From B73-G16 sp964611295 (GTDB taxonomy: Bacteria; Desulfobacterota; B13-G15): a stretch of 64,000 nucleotides of DNA. This document shows positions 1 through 7,889 of the stretch, one piece after another. The notes under the pieces are model-generated. The model saw only the letters and a list, made by a program, of their open reading frames with translations, ran no database searches and was not told the origin of the DNA. Made by a program: the position numbers and the translations under genes. The first letter of the stretch is position 1. Each line of letters begins with the position of its first letter. Where the stretch lies: the NCBI GenBank assembly GCA_964611295.1, contig CAZSWV010000004.1, forward strand, positions 77,907 through 141,906, given 5' to 3'.

Positions 1-561
1 AAGCCTTGAAGGCACCAGGAAGTCCCTTGCACCTTCTGGAGTCGAGCGGGTCAAGAAGGGCGTTTCCACTTCTAGGAAACCCAGGGCAGTGAGGTAATTT
101 CTCACTAGTTGAAGGGCTTGGTGTCTGAGTTTTATCTTCTTGACCATAGAAGGCCGCCGTAAGTCCAGATACCGGTATTTGAGCCTGGTATATTCGTTCA
201 CCTCGATATGGTCCTCAATGGGGAAGACAGGGGGGAGCGATTCGTTTAAAACCACGAGTTCCAAGGCCAATACCTCTATTTCCCCCGTGGGGATCCTTGG
301 GTTTTCGGTACCAGGTGGGCGCTTCTGCACGAGCCCCCTTACGGCTATTACGTATTCGTCTCCCAATTCCCCTGCAAGCCCATGGGCTTCCTTCGAAACC
401 TGGGGTGAGAAGACCACCTGTACCACCCCTTCCCTGTCCCTCAAGTCGACAAACCTCACCCCTCCGTGGTCCCTGATGCTTGAAACCCAGCCCATGAGGA
501 CCACTTCCTTGCCGATGTCCTCTACCCTGATCTGCCCACAATAACAGCTTCTCTTCCACAT
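1..561 (-). CDS. aspS: Aspartyl-tRNA synthetase, N-terminal part (runs off the window)
   Basis: Charges tRNA-Asp (or Asp/Asn) with aspartate in the cytoplasm. The visible ~187 residues hold the N-terminal OB-fold anticodon-binding domain (start MWKRSCYCGQI, then VLMGWVSSIRDHGGVRFVDLRD), followed by the class II entry with TRLKYRYLDLRRPSM and FLEVETPFLTRSTPEGARDF, typical bacterial AspS motifs. Two ATGs lie six bases apart (567 and 561). The GAGG that could serve as a ribosome site touches the first and stands six bases before the second, so 561 is preferred. It follows the DUF488 gene by about 13 bases, third in a proS-led operon. The C-terminal part, including the inserted GAD domain, is outside the window. 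Confidence 0.95.
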   Translation of the reverse strand, partial: MWKRSCYCGQIRVEDIGKEVVLMGWVSSIRDHGGVRFVDLRDREGVVQVVFSPQVSKEAHGLAGELGDEYVIAVRGLVQKRPPGTENPRIPTGEIEVLALELVVLNESLPPVFPIEDHIEVNEYTRLKYRYLDLRRPSMVKKIKLRHQALQLVRNYLTALGFLEVETPFLTRSTPEGARDFLVPSRL

Positions 562-574
562 CTTCATCCTCAGA

Positions 575-976
575 CTATATTAGCTCTATTACCTCCCATC
601 CCTCTTCTTTGAGCCTTTTCGCTATAAAGCGCCGATGGCACCGCCAGGGGTACCGTTCTGCGCAGAAAAAGGCCGTAGGTGCCGAAGAAGCCAGGCCCAT
701 AAGCAACTTCAGCCCTTCCTCGAAGGAATTTTGCTTCATCCATGCCTCATAGCCCCCTTTTCGGTATCCCCCTAGTTGCTCTCCGAGCCATATGTACTCA
801 ATCCCCTGTTCCCGTAAGGACCTTTCGAGTTCGTCCTTACAGAAGTGGGGGAACCGGCTCTTCGGAAAACGTCGGACATCCACTGCCCTCCTTACTCCGT
901 GGGAAAGGAGTAACCTCAAGAACTCTTCCAGTCCTCGGCTTCCAGTTCCCACGCTGTAAACCTTACGCCCCGACAA
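575..976 (-). CDS. DUF488 family protein
   Basis: Small (133 residue) cytosolic protein of the DUF488 family; function unknown. Family marks are an N-terminal strand with a GTGSRGLEEF segment (usually IGHS.R...F), the VDVRRFPKSRFPHF motif, the middle LGEQLGGYRKG and the C-terminal CAERYPWRCHRRFIAKRL, where the Cys-Ala-Glu and Cys-His residues are the conserved cluster. The start used is a TTG that overlaps the end of proS by 14 bases, with an AAGGG just before it. It lies between two aminoacyl-tRNA synthetase genes and is probably co-transcribed with them; no functional link to translation is implied by the family. Confidence 0.85.
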   Translation of the reverse strand: MSGRKVYSVGTGSRGLEEFLRLLLSHGVRRAVDVRRFPKSRFPHFCKDELERSLREQGIEYIWLGEQLGGYRKGGYEAWMKQNSFEEGLKLLMGLASSAPTAFFCAERYPWRCHRRFIAKRLKEEGWEVIELI

Positions 977-2690
977 GGCCCTTTTCCCGCTCTACCCACT
1001 CCTTGGCCCTAAGGGCCGCTTCCTCTAGCTCTACGAGGAAGGTCTCCCTGGTCTTCCTTATGCGGAACTCAGCCCTGCCCTCCTTTAGGGTCCTTTCGCT
1101 TAGGGTAATGCGTAAAGGGATGCCCAAAAGGTCGGCATCCTTGAATTTGACCCCGGGCCTTTCATCCCGGTCATCGTAAAGTACCTCAACCCCGAGGGAG
1201 CGGAGTTCTTCGTAAAGCCTCTCAGACGCCTTGTAGGTCTCCGGGTGTGACAGGTTCACAGGGAGCAAATACACTTCAAAGGGGGCCATAGCTATGGGGA
1301 AGACGATCCCATCTTGGTCGTGTCCTTGTTCTATGGCAGCAGCTACAGTCCTCCCCACCCCAATCCCGTAGCAACCCATGACCACCGGTTTTTCCTTCCC
1401 GTCCTTGTCCAGAAACACAGCGCCCATGGGCTCACTGTATTTGGTCCCAAGCTTAAATATATGCCCTACTTCGATACCCCTGGAAAGCACAAGCACCCCC
1501 TCCTCGCACCTAGGACAGGGGTCTCCTGAGGATACCTTCCTGATGTCGAAAAACCCCAGGACCTCGAAGTCCCTTCCCACTTGTACCCCCACCAAATGGG
1601 CATCCTCCCTGTTAGCCCCAACGACCATGTCGGTTGTCCCTATGAGGTCCCAGTCAGCAACCACGGGTATCCTTAGCCCAATAGGCCCGGAGAAACCCAG
1701 GGGACCGCCTGTGACCTCAAGGATGGTCTTTTCGTCGGCCATCTGGAGGTATTTTAGGCCGAGGGCCTTTTTCAACTTCACTTCGCTCAGCTCGTGGTCG
1801 CCCCTTATAAGAGCGGCTATGGGACCTCGTTCTGTCTCGAAGATGAGGGTCTTTATGATCCTCGAAGGTTCTACACCTAAAAAGGCAGACACCTCCTCTA
1901 CCGTCCTCATGCCAGGGGTCAATACCAACTCAGGGCTCTTTGGGGAGGGTCTTTCCGAAAAGACATGGGGCCTCCTCCTTTCTGCCAACTCGAGGTTTGC
2001 AGCATATCCACAGGCCTCACAGCTAGCCAAGACGTCCTCCCCTGTTTGTGCAAGCACCATGAATTCGTGTGAGGAAGTACCCCCAATCAGGCCAGTGTCG
2101 GCTTCCACTACCTTGAACCGCAACCCAAGCCTCTGGAAGATCCTTTCATAAGCTTCGTACATATTCCTGTAGCTCTTGTCAGCCCCTTCATCGTCCTGGT
2201 CGAAACTGTAAGCATCCTTCATGATGAACTCCCTTGCCCTCATCAGGCCAAAACGTGGTCGGATTTCATCTCTGAACTTCACTTGTATTTGGTAAAGGCA
2301 AAGGGGGAGGTCCCTATAGGAACGTATCTCCCTACGGACCAGGTCTGTTATTGCCTCCTCATGGGTTGGGCCAAGGCAATAATCACGTCCTCCTCGGTCT
2401 TTGAACCTGAGGAGCTCTTTGCCGTATTGGTCCCACCTGCCGCTTTCTTTCCAAAGTTCGGCTGGCAACACTACAGGCAAAAGGACCTCAAGGGCCCCTA
2501 TCCTGTCCATTTCTTCCCTTATTACGTTTTCCACCTTCCTCATAGCACGTAGCCCTAAGGGCAAAAGGTCATAGATCCCAGAGGCCACCTTGCGGATCAT
2601 ACCGGCCCGTAGCATAAGTTTGTGGCTTATGACTTCGGCCTCAGCTGGGTCTTCCTTTAAGGTAGGCAAGAAATAACGCGAATACCTCAT
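963..2690 (-). CDS. proS: Prolyl-tRNA synthetase (bacterial type)
   Basis: Class II aminoacyl-tRNA synthetase that loads proline on tRNA-Pro. At 575 residues it has the full bacterial architecture: the catalytic core with motif 2 (FRDEIRPRFGLMRAREFIMKDAYSF), the large YbaK-like editing insertion (about residues 225-390, including ALIRGDHELSEVKLKKALG), motif 3 (GCYGIGVGRTVAAAIEQ) and the C-terminal anticodon-binding domain (VYLLPVN...YDDRDERPGVKFKDADLLGIPLRITL). The ATG is preceded by an AG-rich site (AGGGGGTAAAGG). First gene of a proS-DUF488-aspS operon, driven by the promoter at 2717-2745 with a leader of only about 20 bases, so there is no room for a T-box. Confidence 0.97.
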   Translation of the reverse strand: MRYSRYFLPTLKEDPAEAEVISHKLMLRAGMIRKVASGIYDLLPLGLRAMRKVENVIREEMDRIGALEVLLPVVLPAELWKESGRWDQYGKELLRFKDRGGRDYCLGPTHEEAITDLVRREIRSYRDLPLCLYQIQVKFRDEIRPRFGLMRAREFIMKDAYSFDQDDEGADKSYRNMYEAYERIFQRLGLRFKVVEADTGLIGGTSSHEFMVLAQTGEDVLASCEACGYAANLELAERRRPHVFSERPSPKSPELVLTPGMRTVEEVSAFLGVEPSRIIKTLIFETERGPIAALIRGDHELSEVKLKKALGLKYLQMADEKTILEVTGGPLGFSGPIGLRIPVVADWDLIGTTDMVVGANREDAHLVGVQVGRDFEVLGFFDIRKVSSGDPCPRCEEGVLVLSRGIEVGHIFKLGTKYSEPMGAVFLDKDGKEKPVVMGCYGIGVGRTVAAAIEQGHDQDGIVFPIAMAPFEVYLLPVNLSHPETYKASERLYEELRSLGVEVLYDDRDERPGVKFKDADLLGIPLRITLSERTLKEGRAEFRIRKTRETFLVELEEAALRAKEWVEREKGLVGA

Positions 2691-2716
2691 CCTTTACCCC
2701 CTTGACTTAGTTCAAG

Positions 2717-2745
2717 ATAGTAAGGATGGGAGCAAAGGCTGTCAA
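2717..2745 (-). promoter_or_regulatory. Promoter of proS operon
   Basis: On the minus strand a perfect TTGACA (2745-2740) stands 17 bases before TACTAT (2722-2717). Transcription would begin near 2710, about 20 bases before the proS ATG. A CTTGA/TCAAG inverted repeat with a six-base centre (2701-2716) lies at the expected start and could be an operator or chance. Confidence 0.7.
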
Positions 2746-2752
2746 GGCAGGG

Positions 2753-2782
2753 TTGACTTTGGGGGTCGACATAAAATAGATT
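2753..2782 (+). promoter_or_regulatory. Possible promoter of the EF-G-like gene
   Basis: TTGACT (2753-2758), 18 bases, then TAGATT (2777-2782), divergent from the proS promoter. The -10 box matches consensus at only four of six positions, so this is a weaker call. The leader to the ATG at 2843 would be about 55 bases. Confidence 0.4.
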
Positions 2783-2842
2783 TCCGTTAAAAGGTCCTCT
2801 CTCAAAAGGGAGGATCTTTTGGTTTAAAAGGAGGTAGTGTTT

Positions 2843-4939
2843 ATGAAGCGCGTGGAAAGGGACAAGGTAAGGACGGTAGGCCTCTTTGGGCATTCGAGCG
2901 AGGGGAAGACCTCTCTTGCGGAAGCCATGTTATTCCGTGCAGGCGTTACCCCAAAGCCGGGTAGTGTGGACGAGGGAAGTTCCCTTTTGGACTTTGAGCC
3001 CGAGGAGGTGAACCGGAAGATCTCCATAAGTGCAGCGGTGGCCAACTACGAATGGGATAAACATTGGGTGACGTTACTGGACACCCCAGGGGATGTCCAT
3101 TTCTCTTACGAGGCTAAAAGTGCCATGGCTGTAGTAGAGGGGGCGGTCTTTGTCCTTGGGGCGAACTCCGGGGTGAAGGTCCAAACTGAGAACATGTGGA
3201 GGGAATCCGAAGAGAGGAAGGTGGCGCGTATCTTTTTCATCAATAAGATGGACGTAGAAAGGGCCAGGTTCTGGGATGCCTATAAGGACATCACCGAAAA
3301 CCTCGAGGGAGCCAAGTTCGTACTGCTTCAGCTACCTATAGGTGAGGAAAAGGACTTCAAAGGGGTTATAGACTTGATAGCGATGGAGGCCTTTCTTTAC
3401 GAGGATGGTGGGAAGGCAAAGAGGGCAGAAGTACCAGAAGGCCTTCGTGCCAAGGCGGAGGAAGAGCGGCTTAAGCTTGTAGAGTCATTGGTGGAGGTAG
3501 ACGAAGAGCTTATGGAAAAGTACCTAGAAGGAGAGGAGATATCAAAGGAGGAGCTTTACAGGTGTTTAAAACAAGGGATGATACAAGGTACTATCGTGCC
3601 GGTGCTTTGTGGTTCGGCCTTGAAGCTCATAGGAATTGAGCAGCTTATGGACCTCATAAACCTCTGTATCCCCTCACCTCTTGAACGGAGGCCCATGGAA
3701 GGTACAAACCCCAGAACAGGTGAAAAGGTGGTAAGGAGGCCTTCGGTGGAGGAGCCTTTCTCGGCCTATGTGTTTAAGACCCTTGTCGACCCCTTTGCCG
3801 GCCGGGTAAATTATGTGAAGGTCCTTTCCGGAAGTCTTGGGCCTGACCAAACCATCCTCAACGCTTCAAAGGACGTGAAGGAAAAAGTAGTCCAGATCTT
3901 TTCCATCCAGGGGAAGAAACAGGAGCCTCTTGGTATAGCCGAAGTAGGGGATATAGTGGCCTTGACCAAGTTGAAAGATACCCATACAGGTGACACCCTC
4001 TCTGACGAAAAGAACCCTGTGGTATATGAACCTGTTGTACCTATGACCCCTGTGCTCTCTTATGCCATCAAGCCAAAGGCCAGGGGTGATGAGGAGAAGA
4101 TCTCTCAGGCCTTAAGCCGCATAAAGGAGGAAGACCCTACCATCGTTTTAAGTCGTGATGAACAGACCAAAGAGTTGATCATATCCTGTCTTGGGCAGTT
4201 ACACCTTGATGTGATTGTGGAGAAGATGAAACGCAAGTTTGGAGTTGAAGTGGAGTTGAGTCCGCCTAAGATCCCTTATAAGGAGACCATAAGGAAGGTG
4301 GTAAAAGGCGTAATTTACAGGCATAAAAAGCAAACGGGCGGAAGGGGGCAATTCGCAGAGGTCCATTTCGACATCTATCCCCTTGAGCGCGGTAAAGGCT
4401 TTGAGTTCGAAGAGGCCTTGACGGGGATGAACGTCCCAAGGAACTTCGTCCCCGCAGTAGAAAAGGGTATAAGGGAGGCCATGGAGTCGGGGGTCTTGGC
4501 TGGTTTTCCGGTAGTGGATGTGAAGGTGAGGTTTTACGATGGCAAAAGCCATGAAGTGGACAGTTCCGACCTGGCCTTTAAGATAGCCTCTTTTATGTGT
4601 TTCAAAAAAGGGATGCAACAAGCCGAACCCGTCTTGCTCGAACCCATAATGAAGCTGGAAGTCACCGTTCCTGATGACGTCTTGGGTGACGTCATGGGGG
4701 ATCTAAATGGTAGGAGAGGGAAGATCCTCGGCATGGAGACCAAGGGCAAAAACCAGGTCATCAAAGCCCTTGTACCTATGGCCGAGGTGCTTCAATATGG
4801 TCCGGTATTGAACTCCCTAACAGGAGGTAGAGGCAGCTTCACCATGGAGTTCTCCCATTACGAAGAGGTGCCGCCACATTTGGCCCAGAGGATAATAGAG
4901 GAGGCAAAACGCGAAAGGGAGAAGGAGAAAGAGGAATAA
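2843..4939 (+). CDS. Elongation factor G-like translational GTPase (paralogue with altered switch II)
   Basis: A five-domain EF-G homologue of 698 residues. G domain motifs: P-loop GHSSEGKTSL, DTPGDVHF (about 80-87) and NKMD. Domain II follows (EPFSAYVFKTLVDPFAGRVNYVKVLSG), then domain IV (KQTGGRGQFAEVHFDIYPLE) and domain V (EPIMKLEVTVPDDVLGDVMGDLNGRRGKI). In canonical EF-G the switch II is DTPGHVDF, whose His activates the hydrolytic water; here that place is Asp and the His sits two residues on. Together with the P-loop, which differs from the canonical GHIDHGKTT, this points to the EF-G-like family rather than the main EF-G. The usual rpsL-rpsG-fusA-tuf context is absent. The ATG at 2843, eight bases after AAGGAGG, is preferred over the in-frame GTG at 2837. 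Its exact role (translocation, recycling or other) cannot be read from sequence. Confidence 0.85.
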   Translation: MKRVERDKVRTVGLFGHSSEGKTSLAEAMLFRAGVTPKPGSVDEGSSLLDFEPEEVNRKISISAAVANYEWDKHWVTLLDTPGDVHFSYEAKSAMAVVEGAVFVLGANSGVKVQTENMWRESEERKVARIFFINKMDVERARFWDAYKDITENLEGAKFVLLQLPIGEEKDFKGVIDLIAMEAFLYEDGGKAKRAEVPEGLRAKAEEERLKLVESLVEVDEELMEKYLEGEEISKEELYRCLKQGMIQGTIVPVLCGSALKLIGIEQLMDLINLCIPSPLERRPMEGTNPRTGEKVVRRPSVEEPFSAYVFKTLVDPFAGRVNYVKVLSGSLGPDQTILNASKDVKEKVVQIFSIQGKKQEPLGIAEVGDIVALTKLKDTHTGDTLSDEKNPVVYEPVVPMTPVLSYAIKPKARGDEEKISQALSRIKEEDPTIVLSRDEQTKELIISCLGQLHLDVIVEKMKRKFGVEVELSPPKIPYKETIRKVVKGVIYRHKKQTGGRGQFAEVHFDIYPLERGKGFEFEEALTGMNVPRNFVPAVEKGIREAMESGVLAGFPVVDVKVRFYDGKSHEVDSSDLAFKIASFMCFKKGMQQAEPVLLEPIMKLEVTVPDDVLGDVMGDLNGRRGKILGMETKGKNQVIKALVPMAEVLQYGPVLNSLTGGRGSFTMEFSHYEEVPPHLAQRIIEEAKREREKEKEE

Positions 4940-4943
4940 GGGG

Positions 4944-5393
4944 GTGAGGGCTGTCCTACAAAGGGTAAGGGAAGCTTGGGTAAAGGTAGAAGGGGAGGAG
5001 ATATCGCGGATAGGTAGGGGGCTTTTGGTCTTGTTGGGGGTGGCAAGAGGGGATGGCCAAGAGGACTTAGCTTATATGGCCCATAAGATCCCCAACTTGA
5101 GGCTTTTTGAGGACGAGAAAGGCCACTTGAACCTTTCCTTAAAGGAAGTGGGTGGAGAAGTACTTTTAGTAAGCCAATTCACGCTCCTTGGCGATTGTAG
5201 GAAGGGGAGGCGCCCATCTTTCACAGAGGCGGCTCCTCCAGATGAAGCAGAAAGGCTTTACCTAGGGTTAGTAGAGGCCCTCAGGCGCGAAGGGGTAGAG
5301 GTAAAGACCGGTAAGTTCCAAGCGAAGATGGAGGTAGGGCTAATAAACGATGGCCCTGTCACCTTACTCCTTGATAGTCGTAAGGTTTTCTGA
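4944..5393 (+). CDS. dtd: D-aminoacyl-tRNA deacylase
   Basis: Hydrolyses D-aminoacyl-tRNAs (and mischarged Gly-tRNA-Ala), protecting translation from wrong-handed amino acids. It has the family's usual length, 149 residues, with MRAVLQRVREAWVKV at the N terminus, the catalytic SQFTL segment (VSQFTLLGDCRKGRRPSF) and the Gly-cisPro motif region near the end (NDGPVTLLLDS). It starts with GTG four bases after the stop of the EF-G-like gene, inside a GGGGGTGAGG run, so the two are probably one transcript. A short hairpin plus T-run follows. Confidence 0.95.
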   Translation: MRAVLQRVREAWVKVEGEEISRIGRGLLVLLGVARGDGQEDLAYMAHKIPNLRLFEDEKGHLNLSLKEVGGEVLLVSQFTLLGDCRKGRRPSFTEAAPPDEAERLYLGLVEALRREGVEVKTGKFQAKMEVGLINDGPVTLLLDSRKVF

Positions 5394-5421
5394 AAGGTTC
5401 GGTATAGAAGGTCGTCCGCTT

Positions 5422-5446
5422 AGGGCGAGGTGCCCTTTTCTTTTTT
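5422..5446 (+). terminator. Possible weak terminator after dtd
   Basis: AGGGC-GAGGT-GCCCT hairpin (five base pairs) followed by a T-rich run (TTTTCTTTTTT). The stem is short, so termination may be partial. Confidence 0.4.
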
Positions 5447-5466
5447 GAAACCAGGAGGGTGAGACG

Positions 5467-6867
5467 ATGGTCAAAGGTACCATTCGCGAATCCGCCATCG
5501 CGGGGACTTGGTATCCTGGGGATCCAGCCGTACTGAAAAGTCAGGTGGAAAGGTTCTTGGCTATGGCTGAGGTCCCTGAACTGAAGGGGGAACCTGTGGG
5601 ACTTATCGCACCTCATGCAGGCTATATGTACTCAGGCCAAGTAGCTGGCTACGCTTACAAGGCCATAAAGGGCAAGAAGTTCGACTCGGTAGTGATCGTA
5701 GCCCCAAGCCACTACGTTTGGTTTCAAGGGGTTTCGGTCTATGCCAAAGGGGGATATGAGACCCCCTTGGGGGTTGTACCCATAGATGAAGGGCTTTCGT
5801 CCAAGCTCATGGAGCTTAGCCCCCTTGTCAAGGAGTTGCCTCAGGCCCACAAGAAAGAGCACTCCTTGGAGATACAACTGCCTTTCTTGCAGGTAGTACT
5901 TGGTGAGTTCGAACTCGTCCCCTTGGTCATGGGCGATCAGGATCAAAGGACGTGCCGAGAACTTGGCAGAGCCTTGGCTGATTTGGTCAAAAGGGCATCG
6001 AAGAAGGTTCTCCTTGTGGCTTCCACGGATCTCTCCCATTTTTACCCTTACGAAAGGGCGATGGTTCTTGACAAGGCCTTCATAAGTCGGGTGGAGGCTT
6101 TGGATCCCGAAGGGCTCATCAAGGACCTTGAGGCCAAAGTATGTGAGGCATGTGGAGCTGGTCCTGTAGTTGCGGTGATGTTTGCAGCCAAGGTCCTTGG
6201 GGCAAGGCGGGGGCTCATCTTGAAGTACGCCAACTCCGGGGACGTTACAGGCGACAAAACGAGTGTAGTCGGTTATCTTTCAGCTATCTTCTTAAAGGAA
6301 GAATCAGGCCCCATTGGCCTAACTGAGGAGGAGAAGCAAGAACTTCTAAAAATCGCTAAAGAGGTCATATGGAACAAAGCGCTTGGTAGGCCTTTGCCCC
6401 TTTTTGAGGTAAGGTCACCTAGGCTGAAAGAGCCGAGGGGGGTATTTGTGACGGTGAAAAAGAGGGGATATCTCAGGGGGTGTATAGGGTACGTGAAGCC
6501 TATCAAGCCCCTTTGGCAGGCAGTGGTAGACATGGCGCAAGCAGCTGCTTTTGAGGATCCTAGGTTCCCTCCCGTTAGGCCAGAAGAATTGGAAGAACTT
6601 GAGGTAGAGATATCGGTCCTTACCCCCTTAAAAGAAGTAAAGGGTAGTCCTGATGAGATCCTCAGGCAGATAAAAGTAGGGGTGCACGGACTCATGGTGG
6701 AAAAGCCCCCTCATTACTCGGGCTTACTTCTTCCTCAGGTGGCCGTAGAGTACGGATGGGACGAGGAGACCTTTCTCAAGGAGACGTGTCTTAAGGCAGG
6801 TTTACCTCCAGAGGCGTGGCGGGATCCCCTTTGTAGGATTTATGTCTTTGAAGCGGAGGTCTTCTGA
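5467..6867 (+). CDS. MEMO-AMMECR1 fusion protein (AmmeMemoRadiSam proteins B and A in one chain)
   Basis: A 466-residue fusion. Residues ~1-275 are a MEMO-like domain of the class III extradiol dioxygenase fold (GLIAPHAGYMYSGQVAGYAY, VVIVAPSHYVW, HSLEIQLPFLQ, STDLSHFYPY, GDVTGDKTSVVGYLSAIF). Residues ~285-466 are an AMMECR1 domain (GVFVTVKKRGYLRGCIGY, AAFEDPRFPPVRPEELEELEVEISVLTPL). In many prokaryotes these two occur beside a radical-SAM protein (AmrS); no such gene is adjacent here. The biochemical role of the system is not settled. An AGGAGGGTGAG site precedes the ATG. The molybdopterin-binding gene starts two bases after its stop, suggesting one operon with the Mo/Se accessory genes downstream. 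Confidence 0.93.
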   Translation: MVKGTIRESAIAGTWYPGDPAVLKSQVERFLAMAEVPELKGEPVGLIAPHAGYMYSGQVAGYAYKAIKGKKFDSVVIVAPSHYVWFQGVSVYAKGGYETPLGVVPIDEGLSSKLMELSPLVKELPQAHKKEHSLEIQLPFLQVVLGEFELVPLVMGDQDQRTCRELGRALADLVKRASKKVLLVASTDLSHFYPYERAMVLDKAFISRVEALDPEGLIKDLEAKVCEACGAGPVVAVMFAAKVLGARRGLILKYANSGDVTGDKTSVVGYLSAIFLKEESGPIGLTEEEKQELLKIAKEVIWNKALGRPLPLFEVRSPRLKEPRGVFVTVKKRGYLRGCIGYVKPIKPLWQAVVDMAQAAAFEDPRFPPVRPEELEELEVEISVLTPLKEVKGSPDEILRQIKVGVHGLMVEKPPHYSGLLLPQVAVEYGWDEETFLKETCLKAGLPPEAWRDPLCRIYVFEAEVF

Positions 6868-6869
6868 CC

Positions 6870-7889
6870 GTGAGGAAGGTAAGAGCTGAAGAGTCGATAG
6901 GGATGGTTTTGGCACACGACCTGACTGAGGTAGTTCCCTTGGAGAGGAAGAGGGTGATCTTCAGGAGAGGCCATAGGATAAGGGAAGAAGACGTAGAGGT
7001 GCTTTTGAGGACGGGCAATTACTACATTTGGGTCCTTGAACCAGATAGGGACAAGGTCCATGAGGACGAAGCCGCCCTGAGGCTCTCGCGGCTCCTCGTC
7101 GGTGACTTCCTCGAGGTCGACGAGCCTAAGGAAGGACGTGTTTGGGTTAGGGCCACGAAAAAAGGGCTTTTGAGGGTGGACAAAGAAACCTTGAAAGAGA
7201 TAAACGCCTTCCCTTCCTTTGTTGTGGCTACCCTCCATGACGGCAGTACGGTAAAGGAAGGGCAAGTGGTAGCAGCTGTTAAGACCATACCCCTTTTCGT
7301 TGAACAAGAGGAGATGGATCGGTGCGAAGGCCTGTTTTCAAAGAAGAAAGCAGTGTGGCTGAGGCCCTTCCGCCCCCTTCAGGTAGGGGTGGTCGTCACA
7401 GGCACTGAGGTTTACGAGGGGAGGGTAAAGGACGGCTTCGATTTAGTGCTTAGGCCTAAGCTTGAGCGCATGGGTGTAGGGATCAAGGCCAAACTGGTAG
7501 TCCCAGATGACCCTTCAGAGGTGGCAAGGGGCATAGCCTATTTGAGGAAGGAGGGTGTCCAGGCCATATTGACCACTGGTGGGCTAGGTGTTGATGCAGG
7601 GGATGTGACCTTGGAAGGGGTTAAGCTTTCGGGGGCAAAGGTGGTGGTTTACGGTGCCCCTGTCTTTCCGGGCTCTATGTTCTTATACGCGGTCCTAGAA
7701 AACTTGCCCATCTTAGGGCTTCCTGCCTGCGTCTATTACAACAAAAGTACCGTCTTTGACCTGCTTTTCCCGTGGGTTTTGGCAGGGGAAGAGATCACTT
7801 GGGAATTGGTTAGGGGATTGGGGCATGGGGGGATATGTCTTGATTGCCCTGAATGCCGCTATCCGTTTTGTCCTTTCGGCAAAGCATGA
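6870..7889 (+). CDS. Molybdopterin-binding protein (MoeA/MogA-like) with C-terminal cysteine cluster
   Basis: A 339-residue protein whose C-terminal half carries the MoCF/molybdopterin-binding fold: VGVVVTGTEVYEGRVKDGF, then the TTGGLGVDAGDVT loop characteristic of MogA/MoeA, and GAPVFPGSMFLYAVL. The N-terminal half (VRAEESIGMVLAHDLTEV) resembles the opening of molybdopterin-binding proteins related to MoeA but is too divergent to call true MoeA. The tail (ICLDCPECRYPFCPFGK) has four cysteines spaced C-x2-C-x2-C-x4-C, a possible metal site. It starts with GTG two bases after the MEMO-AMMECR1 stop and is followed by yqeB with an ATGA overlap. Context suggests a role in molybdenum cofactor handling for hydroxylases. 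Confidence 0.85.
   Translation: MRKVRAEESIGMVLAHDLTEVVPLERKRVIFRRGHRIREEDVEVLLRTGNYYIWVLEPDRDKVHEDEAALRLSRLLVGDFLEVDEPKEGRVWVRATKKGLLRVDKETLKEINAFPSFVVATLHDGSTVKEGQVVAAVKTIPLFVEQEEMDRCEGLFSKKKAVWLRPFRPLQVGVVVTGTEVYEGRVKDGFDLVLRPKLERMGVGIKAKLVVPDDPSEVARGIAYLRKEGVQAILTTGGLGVDAGDVTLEGVKLSGAKVVVYGAPVFPGSMFLYAVLENLPILGLPACVYYNKSTVFDLLFPWVLAGEEITWELVRGLGHGGICLDCPECRYPFCPFGKA

Noticed and set aside
2691..2716. T-box leader for proS/aspS
   Set aside because: The promoter lies about 20 bases from the ATG, leaving no room for a T-box structure.
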